Source: Paenibacillus sp. ACRRX (GTDB taxonomy: Bacteria > Bacillota > Bacilli > Paenibacillales > Paenibacillaceae). From it: a stretch of DNA of 64,000 nucleotides. Position 1 is the stretch's first letter; every line of letters begins with the position of its first letter. The stretch covers positions 248,001 through 312,000 of the forward strand of contig NZ_JAKRNK010000002.1 of assembly GCF_022346885.1 (NCBI RefSeq), written 5' to 3'. Positions 29,660 to 37,774 of the stretch are shown one piece after another. The translations under genes were made by a program, and so were the position numbers. Below the pieces are notes generated by a model. The model searched no databases, had not been told where the DNA came from, and worked only from the letters and a program-made list of their open reading frames with translations.

Positions 29660-30976
29660 CTACCAACGCAGCGGCTCCTGATTTTGCCACAGCAGCCAGC
29701 GGTCTGTTTCCAGAATTGGTGCTGTTCCAATACTGTACTCGCTCTTCTCACTGCTATCCAGTCTCAGGAGATGGAGCATGCCTCCGTACGTCCCGACCGC
29801 CAGTATCTTTTCGTCAGCGCTTACCGTCATCCCGAAGATCGTACTGCCCACAAAATAACGCCAGATTTCATGTCCTTCTCCATCGATCAATTTAAGATAG
29901 CCGTAGGCATCACCTAGAATGTGTCCCTCTTTTAAAGCAGCAGCGGCATAAACCCGCATCTCCTCGTTCATTTCGGGCCATTCTTCTGCAGCGCCATCAG
30001 GAAATCCCTCTTCGACCCTATTGAGTGGTACCTTAAACGTCGACCCATTATAAAAATGGCAAGCGTTGTACCACACCTCTCCGTTATCCTTGGAAAAGCG
30101 GGCAAAATGCGGATAGCTGGATGTCGGTTCAAAAACAAACACTTCACCGCTTCGCATATCCTTCAGCAAATGCTCGCTGCCCTGCGATCCGTACGCCAAC
30201 CACCGCCCGTCAGGGGATACGTCACCATGAACCATATCTACGATCGTGTCCTCGATCTCGAACTCTTTCAACTCTGAGAGTGCAGGATGAAGCAGTTCGG
30301 CTTCTCCACCGACACCCAGCAAATAAATTCCATATCTGCTTACGAGCAGCAAACTTCTTCCCTCGTTAAAAGGAATGACTTCCTCTATCACGCTCTCGGG
30401 GTGCTCCTCATCGGCCAAGGATTTAAGGTCTGATATTGATTCTTTAAGATTGCGCTGCACATCCTGCCAAGAGTAAGCGGTAACTTCCTCTCCTTCTGAG
30501 TCGGCAGCCATGTTGCTGACTACCCGAAATCCCTGCTCATTAACAAGCGCAACGTAAGCGCCGTCCCGTGAGCCTCCGGCGTGGCTCACTCCAGGAACTA
30601 AATCAAGGTTTTCTCCGTTCACCATGTACACGGTGCTACGTAGACCTGAACCTCCAGCATGCACCAGCAAACTCCCGTCCTTCAAAAAAGCTAAAGGTTT
30701 TACCGGCTGCAATTGATCCTCAAACTTGGACGTAATCGGCCAGGATGAAGGCGGTATTTCCTCCCGCAATATCTTTGTTTCTCCGGCACGATTAGCCGCA
30801 CGAATCATCTCGACGATCTTGGTTGCGAAACTGCTGCGTTGATCTTCTTTCGGAGTCTCTAAATTTTCCGACCAACCCTGTTCCATGCCGATCTGTACGT
30901 ATTTATTAATTTCGGAGGCGTACCGTTTTCCTTCAATCCGCCAACGCTCTGCTATTTCTTTGTTCAACCAGGTCAT
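29660..30976 (-). CDS. Beta-propeller (WD40/PQQ-like) protein
   Basis: 438 aa from ATG at 30976 (AAGGAG upstream); a frame to 31096 lacks a ribosome site. The first 90 residues are helical and charged (LNKEIAERWRIEGKRYASEI). The rest has repeated blades: AFLKDGSLLVHAGG, VSPDGRWLAYGSQGSE, FSKDNGEVWYNACHF and VSADEKILAVGTYGGMLHLL. No signal peptide, so probably a cytoplasmic scaffold or binding protein. Function unknown. Confidence 0.7.
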   Translation of the reverse strand: MTWLNKEIAERWRIEGKRYASEINKYVQIGMEQGWSENLETPKEDQRSSFATKIVEMIRAANRAGETKILREEIPPSSWPITSKFEDQLQPVKPLAFLKDGSLLVHAGGSGLRSTVYMVNGENLDLVPGVSHAGGSRDGAYVALVNEQGFRVVSNMAADSEGEEVTAYSWQDVQRNLKESISDLKSLADEEHPESVIEEVIPFNEGRSLLLVSRYGIYLLGVGGEAELLHPALSELKEFEIEDTIVDMVHGDVSPDGRWLAYGSQGSEHLLKDMRSGEVFVFEPTSSYPHFARFSKDNGEVWYNACHFYNGSTFKVPLNRVEEGFPDGAAEEWPEMNEEMRVYAAAALKEGHILGDAYGYLKLIDGEGHEIWRYFVGSTIFGMTVSADEKILAVGTYGGMLHLLRLDSSEKSEYSIGTAPILETDRWLLWQNQEPLRW

Positions 30977-31201
30977 TAAGAACATTCTCCTTATGTAAGT
31001 TAATAGGCAAGCAGTGCTTATGCCCGTATTGGCACGATCACATGCTTTCACGCCATGCCTTTGATTATAGATATAACTCGCCAACTGCCCCATCAATGTA
31101 AATAGATAACTGAGCTAATTCTATCTTTTCATAATACACTTGAAAGGTCTGGAAGCGACAGGTGTAAATTACCAAAAAGACTAAAGACCTCATGCTACTT
31201 T

Positions 31202-31232
31202 AATAGCCGACCCTATACGAAGGATCGGCTAT
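31202..31232. terminator. Palindromic hairpin between methyltransferase and propeller genes
   Basis: AATAGCCGA.CC pairs with GG.TCGGCTAT around TATACGAA (31202-31232). Position suits a terminator for the minus-strand methyltransferase gene, but there is no good T tract, so the assignment is weak. Confidence 0.4.
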
Positions 31233-31315
31233 CAAGGTAAACAATTCAGTTATAAACGCTTATAACCACATCAAAAGGAAGTAGTAATTCGTAATTCGTT
31301 TCTACGACGATAAAT

Positions 31316-32068
31316 CTATTTATGTGATACCTTCCTACAGACAGTAATGATAGATGAAGAAAAAGTAGAAAACGGAGTTTTATCCCATTCCGAATATTGG
31401 CTTTCGATACAGAATCCGTTGCTTGTCAACATAGACTTAAGAGTGTCATTATCGGTAAAACGACAGGCAATTCGGGAAGTAGATTTCTTATGTCCCCAAT
31501 CACGGAAGGTGACCCAGTGCATAATATGATTTGTTTCATCATAGGATTGCGTTCCAGATACCTTCACATGATGTCCATCCTTATCTATAAATTGTCCCCA
31601 AGTCGTTTCTTCTTGGCTTGATAAGTCCGTTCCCAGCGGGTTACGTGTTTCAAAGGCAAATACCCCGTTGGGTTCTAAATGCGTATAAACGGTTTTGAGC
31701 AAGCAAATTTGATCTTCATCGCTTAGAAAGGCCTGAAAAGCATTTCCTGTTAAATAAATCATGGAAAAACGCTTCTCTGATTTAAATGTCCGCGCATCCC
31801 CATCAAGAAAAACGGCAGACAAACCTTTTGCTTTAATCCGTGCGTATTCTAGCATCGTGGTCGCAATATCAACACCCGTCATATTTATTCCAGACTGTGA
31901 TAAAGGTATTGTTGTTAATCCTGTACCACATGCAAGCTCTAGAACTTCTCCTGGGTTCGATTTAGCAAGTTCAATATAAAAATGATATTTTTTAATCTCA
32001 CCACCAAATTCTAGATCATAATTTATCGGGTCTAGATATTCTTCGAGATTATTGTGCTCAATTATCAT
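31316..32068 (-). CDS. Class I SAM-dependent methyltransferase
   Basis: About 250 aa from ATG at 32068 (GGTGGG upstream). SAM motif EVLELACGTGLTTIPLSQSG, then acidic VDIATTMLEYAR, and GDARTF (motif for adenine contact). C-terminal beta region EETTWGQFIDKDGHHVKV with repeated His/Trp is typical of small-molecule methyltransferases. Substrate unknown. Stands alone. Confidence 0.85.
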   Translation of the reverse strand: MIIEHNNLEEYLDPINYDLEFGGEIKKYHFYIELAKSNPGEVLELACGTGLTTIPLSQSGINMTGVDIATTMLEYARIKAKGLSAVFLDGDARTFKSEKRFSMIYLTGNAFQAFLSDEDQICLLKTVYTHLEPNGVFAFETRNPLGTDLSSQEETTWGQFIDKDGHHVKVSGTQSYDETNHIMHWVTFRDWGHKKSTSRIACRFTDNDTLKSMLTSNGFCIESQYSEWDKTPFSTFSSSIITVCRKVSHK

Positions 32069-32264
32069 AGTATCACCCACCAATTATAAGTATTCTGAAA
32101 AGATATAACGATAACAGCAGCTTCTATTGCGGACTCCTTATAGTGTACTATAAAGGTGCTATTGATTTCTCCTGATCTGTGACAAGTTTATCCACAGATT
32201 GTGCTGTTTTAGCTAACATTTTCATTCATTTGATCTGCTCTTAGAATTTCGCTGCTCAACTAGT

Positions 32265-32293
32265 GAAAGCCGCCGATTGTGTGGGCGGCTTTC
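32265..32293. terminator. Hairpin after the thioredoxin gene
   Basis: GAAAGCCGCC (32265-32274) pairs with GGCGGCTTTC (32284-32293). It lies just past the trx stop and probably ends that operon. Confidence 0.6.
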
Positions 32294-32312
32294 GTTTGGT
32301 GTTCTGCGTTGT

Positions 32313-32633
32313 TTAATTCATTTTATTTATTATGAACTGTTTTAATTTATCAATGGGAACAGCCCCAATCATTTTATCGATCGGCTCACCATCTTTAAAA
32401 AGAATCGTAGTTGGCAGACTCATAACCCCATAATGAGAAGAAATATCCGGGTGTTCATCTACATTGACTTTCAATACCCTCACTGATTTGCGATACTCCT
32501 GATCGAAACCCTCGAGTATAGGTGCAAAAGCGCGGCAGGGCCCACACCAAGGCGCCCAAAAATTAACCAATGTAAAACCATCATTTTGCAAATCACTTTT
32601 AAAGGTTGAATCCGTAGAGTGACAAATCGTCAT
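32313..32633 (-). CDS. trxA: Thioredoxin
   Basis: 106 aa from ATG at 32633 with GGAGGG upstream. The active site WCGPC (Cys30, Cys33), FTLVNFWAPW before it, and the cis-proline block MSLPTTILFKDGEPI are all canonical. It is an extra thioredoxin paired with a reductase-like flavoprotein and an Rrf2 regulator, suggesting a redox- or disulfide-stress module rather than the housekeeping system. Confidence 0.92.
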   Translation of the reverse strand: MTICHSTDSTFKSDLQNDGFTLVNFWAPWCGPCRAFAPILEGFDQEYRKSVRVLKVNVDEHPDISSHYGVMSLPTTILFKDGEPIDKMIGAVPIDKLKQFIINKMN

Positions 32634-32801
32634 GTGTATTTCCCTCCATTTCAATACTTTTCACACACGTAAAATAACAGCTAACTATCCATTCTGGATC
32701 TCACCACCTCCTTTAATTAACACGTTTGAAATCGAAAGCGCATAGGACGTATATGCCTAATTCAACTTTTATGAGATATTAAAGGCATTTTATATCCACA
32801 A

Positions 32802-33725
32802 TTAGACATGGGGTAAACTACTACTAGTAAAATACTCTTCCGTCAAATCCAAATTCACACTCATAGCCGTTTGGCTGCCGTCTGCTGCAGCAAAAACCAC
32901 TTGTGAGGGAGCTACGTAAGAAGTATCTCCAGCGATATATAATCCAGGTATTGCGGACCTCCCCTTTTCATCCGTTTTAATCCCACCCCCGGCCAACATT
33001 TCACAGCCTAATCGTTCTGCAAACGGGGCGCTTTGCACAAAGGTAGGAGTCACAAAGCCACCAGCTCTTGGAATTTGAGTGCCGTCTGCAAAGCGAACAT
33101 GTTCAAGCCGCCCATTCTGGCCGATGAAAGCTGCAATCGCTTGCTCCATGACCACAATCCCTTTTGATTGAAGCTGCTGTTTATGCTTATCCGTCAGAGA
33201 TGCCTTTCCGTTCGTACAGACAACCAAATCCTTGCTCCAATTGAGCAGCAATTTGGCCATATGGAACAGGTTTGAAAATTCAGAAACAACAACAAGCGCT
33301 TGATCTTGGAGTTCCCATCCGTCGCAATAGGGACAATTGAACAAGCTCTTCCCGTAAAGCGGATAAAAGCCTTCAATCTCTGGATATATCTCCTTTACAC
33401 CTGTAGCCAAGATTAGCTTTCGTGCTTGCAGACGGTGGCCAACAGAATCAACTAACTCAAACCCGAATGGGGTAGTGTCAACGGACACAACTTCGGATTG
33501 CAGATGATCCACTAACGGATAGCACTTTACCTCCTCAAGCGCAATTCTGCGAAACTCGGCTGGCGTTACGCCGTCCCTCGTAATAAAGCCGTGAGACGCA
33601 TGTGTAACAGCATTTCTGGGTTGATTGTTGTCCATAATAGCCACCTTTCTCCTTGCTCTTCCAAGGATGAGGGCTGCATTCAACCCGGCTGGTCCACCAC
33701 CAATAATGGCGCAATCGTAAATCAT
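32802..33725 (-). CDS. Thioredoxin reductase-like FAD/NAD(P) oxidoreductase
   Basis: 307 aa from ATG at 33725 (AAGGGGG upstream). The FAD-binding GGGPAGLNAAL motif is at residues 9-19 and the C-terminal FAD motif is GLYIAGDTS. The redox pair is CPYC (Cys131, Cys134), where classical TrxB has CATC; the second nucleotide-binding motif is poor (VVVSEFSNLFHMAKLL lacks GxGxxA), so NADPH use is doubtful. It precedes trxA by about 170 nt. A conserved 15-nt element lies in its promoter region (33754-33768), shared with the Rrf2 gene. Confidence 0.85.
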   Translation of the reverse strand: MIYDCAIIGGGPAGLNAALILGRARRKVAIMDNNQPRNAVTHASHGFITRDGVTPAEFRRIALEEVKCYPLVDHLQSEVVSVDTTPFGFELVDSVGHRLQARKLILATGVKEIYPEIEGFYPLYGKSLFNCPYCDGWELQDQALVVVSEFSNLFHMAKLLLNWSKDLVVCTNGKASLTDKHKQQLQSKGIVVMEQAIAAFIGQNGRLEHVRFADGTQIPRAGGFVTPTFVQSAPFAERLGCEMLAGGGIKTDEKGRSAIPGLYIAGDTSYVAPSQVVFAAADGSQTAMSVNLDLTEEYFTSSSLPHV

Positions 33726-33753
33726 ATACACAACCCCCTTATATAGATATTAC

Positions 33754-33768
33754 AGACTTATTATATCT
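33754..33768. promoter_or_regulatory. Candidate Rrf2 operator before the reductase-like gene
   Basis: AGACTTATTATATCT differs at one base from AGACTTATTGTATCT before the Rrf2 gene (34265-34279). On the minus strand it contains a TATAAT-type -10 box, so bound regulator would block initiation. Confidence 0.6.
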
Positions 33769-33848
33769 TTAATTGAATTAAAAAAATCTTGTACTACGCA
33801 GCAGTGTGCAACCGACTATACCTCCTTTCCGCATAAAATAACGTGAGC

Positions 33849-34247
33849 TTAAACTTTCGCTTGCTTTTGAATCAGATCTGTTAACTTTGTATTTTTAAGA
33901 TGGCTTTCCATCTTCTCTTCCGCTTCCTTCATTACAGCTTGAATCGTGCATTCGTCGCCGTGGACAAAATCACATTCAAATAAAGATGCGTTGCCCTCGA
34001 TCGCATGGATTATATCCAAAAACGTAATATCGTCTTTCTTGCGAGATAAGCGATAACCTCCGTTGACCCCAGATACGGACTCGATCATCCCTGCTTTCAC
34101 AAGCCTTGTTAAAATTTTGGATAAATAGGTTGGTGAAACACCTTGTAATTCTGCTAACTGCTGAACACCTATCGGCTTAACCTGAGAAGCCTCATTAAGC
34201 GCAAGCATGGTGTGCAAAGCGTAATTGGTTGCTTTAGTAAATTTCAC
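33849..34247 (-). CDS. Rrf2 family transcriptional regulator
   Basis: 132 aa, GTG start with GAGGTG. N-terminal MKFTKATNYALHTMLAL and VQQLAELQGVSPTYLSKIL form the winged HTH; GVNGGYRLSRKKDDITFLDI is the Rrf2 wing. It has two cysteines, C92 and C100 (ECDFVHGDEC), not the three of iron-sulfur IscR, so it may sense thiol oxidation or a small cluster. First in a minus-strand series with the reductase-like gene and trxA, though each has its own intergenic gap. Confidence 0.88.
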   Translation of the reverse strand: MKFTKATNYALHTMLALNEASQVKPIGVQQLAELQGVSPTYLSKILTRLVKAGMIESVSGVNGGYRLSRKKDDITFLDIIHAIEGNASLFECDFVHGDECTIQAVMKEAEEKMESHLKNTKLTDLIQKQAKV

Positions 34248-34264
34248 GGTTACACCTCATTTAA

Positions 34265-34309
34265 AGACTTATTGTATCTATAATATCTCCGAATTCGATT
34301 AGGTGTCAA
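34265..34309 (-). promoter_or_regulatory. Promoter and operator of the Rrf2 gene
   Basis: Minus strand: -35 TTGACA (34309-34304), 18-nt spacer, -10 TATTAT (34285-34280), immediately followed by the shared element AGACTTATTGTATCT (34279-34265, written on the plus strand). The -35 overlaps the stop of the AraC gene. Arrangement suits autorepression. Confidence 0.65.
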
Positions 34310-35334
34310 GTTATACTCTTTTTATCTAGTACACGTATTTGGTTACGATATTGTCCTGGTGTTAAACCCGTCCACTTCTTAAAAGCGCTTTGAAATGCAC
34401 TTGGCTCCGAAAAATGCAGCAAATAGGCGATATCGCCAACGGAATACTCTCTTTTTTGCAAATAACTCATGGCCAGTTCCTTGCGTACCTGTACAGATAA
34501 CTCATTATAGGATGTTTGCTCAGCCTTTAGTTTATTTTGGAGTGTTCTTATGCTTATTGTGAAATATTCCGCTGCTTGCAGCAAGGTCGGAAAAAAGGAA
34601 GGAACACTTTCTTTCATCCACAGAACTACCCGATCTGAAAACAGACTTGACTGGGTCAGCTCATCTTTGGTTTCTCGCGCCATTTTCTCAAAAACACCCA
34701 GCAGTTTTGAGTCAGAGTACAGAATCGGATAATTCAGCACGTCCTTACTCATGCGCAGAACATTATCTTTCCCGCCAAAACAGGGTTCTTTGCCGAATAC
34801 CTCCATATAGGGTCGTAAATCTGCCGACGCCTCATGTACAAACCGAATTTCATGCAACAGGATGTGTTGGTTACTAAGCTTGTTGATCAAATGATACAGC
34901 GAACTCGCCATCTCTTCTACGACATGACGCGAAATGTGACCGGGAAGCTGTAAAGAAAAAAAGATAAGGACATCGTCGCCCTCCATTTCCCATTTCAAAG
35001 TGAAAACGCTGCATAGAATCACATTGTATCTCTGATAAGCACTCAGCGCATCAACTACGGTTTTCGAGTGAAGGATCACATAACCGAGAATGCCCATATC
35101 GGCAAGCTCTATGATTTGTCCTTGGTGCAAGCCAAAATGATTGTCCTGCGTGTAATTTGCGGCAGCAATCATCAATCGCTCCAATTCCTCTTCAGTAATA
35201 CGAGCCTCCGTATCCTGCAATAAATTGCAGTCAAACGAAGAATACCTAAAATATTCCTCTATATCAAATCCTTTATGAACAATTGACTTCATAATCGGAT
35301 ATACCGCTGTAATGGGAACTCCCGGGTTCTTCAA
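34306..35334 (-). CDS. AraC family regulator with AraC-binding-type N-terminal domain
   Basis: About 342 aa; TTG at 35334 with GGGAGA upstream is a better start than the TTG at 35364. The N-terminal part (ITEEELERLMIAAANYTQDN, LADMGILGYVILHSKTVVDA) matches the domain of OruR/VirS-type regulators, more frequent in Proteobacteria. The C-terminal HTH_18 has FTISIRTLQNKLKAEQTSY and VGDIAYLLHFSEPSAFQSAF then WTGLTPGQYR. It is divergent from the NAD(P)H oxidoreductase gene and probably controls it. Confidence 0.85.
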   Translation of the reverse strand: MKNPGVPITAVYPIMKSIVHKGFDIEEYFRYSSFDCNLLQDTEARITEEELERLMIAAANYTQDNHFGLHQGQIIELADMGILGYVILHSKTVVDALSAYQRYNVILCSVFTLKWEMEGDDVLIFFSLQLPGHISRHVVEEMASSLYHLINKLSNQHILLHEIRFVHEASADLRPYMEVFGKEPCFGGKDNVLRMSKDVLNYPILYSDSKLLGVFEKMARETKDELTQSSLFSDRVVLWMKESVPSFFPTLLQAAEYFTISIRTLQNKLKAEQTSYNELSVQVRKELAMSYLQKREYSVGDIAYLLHFSEPSAFQSAFKKWTGLTPGQYRNQIRVLDKKSIT

Positions 35335-35482
35335 TATCCACTCTCCCTTTGCGTAAATAAGCAAGTTTATTGCGCTTTTGATGATACATTTATCTTTCGA
35401 TTCGTACTATTCTAATTGAAGTCATGCATTATATTATATCGCAAACCGTAAATGAATTCGTTACAACAGGAGGAAACTGGTT

Positions 35483-36064
35483 ATGAAATCAAAAATTCTC
35501 GTTATTAATGGACACCCCGACCCACAAAGCTTTTGCGCAGCTTTGTCCGATGCCTATATGAAGGGGGCTGTGGCCAGTAAAGCTCAGGTTCGCTCTATAG
35601 AGTTGAGCAAGATCCAATTTGATCCGAACTTAAAGTTTGGATATCGAAAAAGAACGGAATTAGAGAAAGATCTGCTAGAAGCGCAAGACCTTATCCGCTG
35701 GGCGGATCACCTCGTATTTATTTATCCTACATGGTGGGGGGTAATGCCGGCTATCCTTAAAGGATTTATCGATCGGATTTTTCTCCCTGGCTTTGCTTAC
35801 AAATATCGAGAAAATTCTTATGCAGTGGACAAGCTTTTAGCCGGTAAGTCATCGCGTTTGATCGTCACTGCTGATACTCCGCTCTGGTACAATAAGCTAG
35901 CATATAAAAACGCAGAATACAATGTGATGAAACGCAACATACTGAAATTTTGCGGAGTATCGCCTGTACGGGTTACAGAGTTGGGGCCGATCAGAGGATC
36001 ATCAGATAAAGCGCGAGCGAAGTGGCTGGCGAAAGTGAGTCAGCTCGGGTCGCAATTAGCTTGA
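35483..36064 (+). CDS. NAD(P)H-dependent oxidoreductase, flavodoxin-like (MdaB/KefF type)
   Basis: 193 aa, AGGAGG before ATG. FMN fold features: KILVINGHPDPQSFCAALSD at the N-terminus, DHLVFIYPTWWGVMPAILKG, FIDRIFLPGFAYKY, then RLIVTADTPLWY. This is the quinone or nitro/azo reductase family. Divergent from the AraC regulator with a 150-nt shared promoter region. Likely a detoxifying two-electron reductase. Confidence 0.88.
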   Translation: MKSKILVINGHPDPQSFCAALSDAYMKGAVASKAQVRSIELSKIQFDPNLKFGYRKRTELEKDLLEAQDLIRWADHLVFIYPTWWGVMPAILKGFIDRIFLPGFAYKYRENSYAVDKLLAGKSSRLIVTADTPLWYNKLAYKNAEYNVMKRNILKFCGVSPVRVTELGPIRGSSDKARAKWLAKVSQLGSQLA

Positions 36065-36139
36065 AACGGCAATAGTCATGTAGTTACGTTAAATAATATC
36101 TACGTAGGATTGAATTCAGATCTCAAGTGCATATTCAAT

Positions 36140-36167
36140 AAGGAAGCGATATTGCGATCGCTTCCTT
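36140..36167 (+). terminator. Intrinsic terminator after the oxidoreductase gene
   Basis: AAGGAAGCGAT (36140-36150) pairs with ATCGCTTCCTT (36157-36167), followed by ATTCTCCTTTT. Confidence 0.75.
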
Positions 36168-36417
36168 ATTCTCCTTTTGCTCCCCCTTATACCACAGTAC
36201 TGGCGAATGAAAAAGGCAAGTATCATTCCTGAACGATAGATGCCTTTCGATTTCTTGAAAATACTGATACCTTATGCATGAATTAAATTTGTTCGATTGT
36301 CGCCACTCTTGCAGAAGTATCACCTCCCTTTAATACCGCACATCCCCCTAACCTCATATCCAAGCGTGTTCATTTCTATGTCCTCTCTATAAAATTAATC
36401 ATTAAGACAAATACTAC

Positions 36418-36448
36418 TTGACCTTAGGTCTGGCCTAAAGTGTATCGT
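36418..36448 (+). promoter_or_regulatory. MerR-type promoter-like element
   Basis: TTGACC (36418-36423), a 19-nt spacer holding the near-dyad CCTTAGG/CCTAAAG, then TATCGT (36443-36448). The lengthened spacer with an internal dyad is the form recognised by MerR-family activators. No merR gene was found nearby. Downstream lie a GNAT relic and the hydrolase gene. Confidence 0.4.
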
Positions 36449-36509
36449 TGAGGTATTCAAAGCTCAAATCTCTTTTAAAACAAAAGCTTCCATAAGTTGA
36501 AAAGCTATT

Positions 36510-36668
36510 TTGACAGTAGACGCAGCATATAGTGCAAACCAAGCCACACTCAGATCTGCTTGCCTTGATGTCGTAGGGATTAACCTACGTGCCAAGGATT
36601 TGTATGAGAATTGCTTCGTGCAGCATCTTGTGTTAAATGAATTAAAATGGAATTACATGGTATTGTAA
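36510..36668 (+). pseudogene. Relic of a GNAT acetyltransferase C-terminus
   Basis: An open frame of about 50 codons without ribosome site contains LDVVGINLRAKDLYEN followed by CFVQH, close to the GNAT block LDV..NxRAxxLYExxGFVxH but with one residue (the Gly) missing. Ends at TAA 36666-36668. Only the last helix-strand of the fold is present. Confidence 0.4.
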
Positions 36669-36704
36669 CAAATAGTAATCAGCACATAACGAAGGAGCCA
36701 TCAT

Positions 36705-37712
36705 ATGAAACATAAAGTTACCATTTCTATATTAATCATCTTCCTGCTGGTTGGCGGTGCAGGACTTTATATTATGATGCAAAACAGCTTTAACATGGTT
36801 GAGCAAGCGGTTGAAATCCAAACGCCTCAAGGCAAACTGACCGGCACCTTAGTACTGCCAAAAAACTACACGAGTAAGCTGGGATTAGTATTGTTTATTC
36901 ATGGTGACGGCCCCATTGACGCCTCTCATGATGATGGCTATAAGCCGCTATGGGAGCGGCTGGCTTCCCTTGGGTATGCTTCTTTGTCTCTTAACAAAAG
37001 AGGCATTAACGGTTCGGAAGGCAATTGGGAGCATCAAAACATACAAGACCGTGTGGAAGAAGCCCGTCAGGCTATTGCTTGGGCAAAAGAGCAGCCAATG
37101 ATTGATGAGAAGCAAATTGGGGTGTGGGGGGCGAGTCAAGCGGGCTGGGTCATTCCGAGGCTTGCCAAACAGGAGACGCTTGCTTTTAGCCTACTTCTAT
37201 CTCCGGCGATCAACTGGATTAGTCAAGGTCAATACAATACACGCAGTGAAATGCTGGCTGAAGGAAAATCGGAAGCAGAAATTCAAGATAAACTGGCTTA
37301 TAACCAACAAGTGCGACAATTATTAGAGAAACATGCCTCCTATGAAGAATATGTCAAAATCGCACGTGAAAATAGCTTGATGTCGAGAGACAGATGGATA
37401 TTCGCCGGTAAAAATTTATTGTCAGATGCTACGGATGATCTTCGCAACTTCAACTCGCCTGTATTATTGATGCTAGGTGAAGATGATATAAATGTCGATG
37501 TGAAGGATACAGAGCGGGTTTATCGAAATGTTGTAAAACCTGAACTGCTGCGTGTAGCTGTCTTCCCTGACGCTGATCACTCCATGCTTGCCAAGCAAAC
37601 AGCGAATTCGAATTTGCGGGCAACCCTCATTAGTCTTTTTGCTCCCAGACAAATTACGATACCGGGGTATATGGATGAGATCGAGCAGTTTCTGAGGAAA
37701 CTTCCTGAATAA
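36705..37712 (+). CDS. Membrane-anchored alpha/beta hydrolase
   Basis: 335 aa; ATG with AAGGAG upstream. N-terminal anchor or signal segment ISILIIFLLVGGAGLYIMM. Hydrolase core: VLFIHGDGP (oxyanion region), nucleophile elbow VWGASQAGW (Ser in GxSxxG), acid in LMLGEDDINVD, and His in FPDADHSML. It resembles the dienelactone/S9-like esterase group. Probably extracytoplasmic. Substrate unknown. Confidence 0.85.
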   Translation: MKHKVTISILIIFLLVGGAGLYIMMQNSFNMVEQAVEIQTPQGKLTGTLVLPKNYTSKLGLVLFIHGDGPIDASHDDGYKPLWERLASLGYASLSLNKRGINGSEGNWEHQNIQDRVEEARQAIAWAKEQPMIDEKQIGVWGASQAGWVIPRLAKQETLAFSLLLSPAINWISQGQYNTRSEMLAEGKSEAEIQDKLAYNQQVRQLLEKHASYEEYVKIARENSLMSRDRWIFAGKNLLSDATDDLRNFNSPVLLMLGEDDINVDVKDTERVYRNVVKPELLRVAVFPDADHSMLAKQTANSNLRATLISLFAPRQITIPGYMDEIEQFLRKLPE

Positions 37713-37720
37713 CATCATAG

Positions 37721-37749
37721 CCAGCCGTCGATTTGTGGTCGACGGCTGG
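37721..37749. terminator. Bidirectional terminator between hydrolase and FtsX genes
   Basis: Perfect 11-bp stem CCAGCCGTCGA (37721-37731) / TCGACGGCTGG (37739-37749), 7-nt loop, between two convergent genes. Confidence 0.8.
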
Positions 37750-37774
37750 TTGCACAAATTTGTGAGCCTGCAAT

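Noticed and set aside
36135-36323. Minus-strand 62-aa frame near the terminator at 36140
   Set aside because: Its GTG start overlaps its own AAAGGGAGG-like site, leaving no spacer, and the frame runs through the terminator stem.
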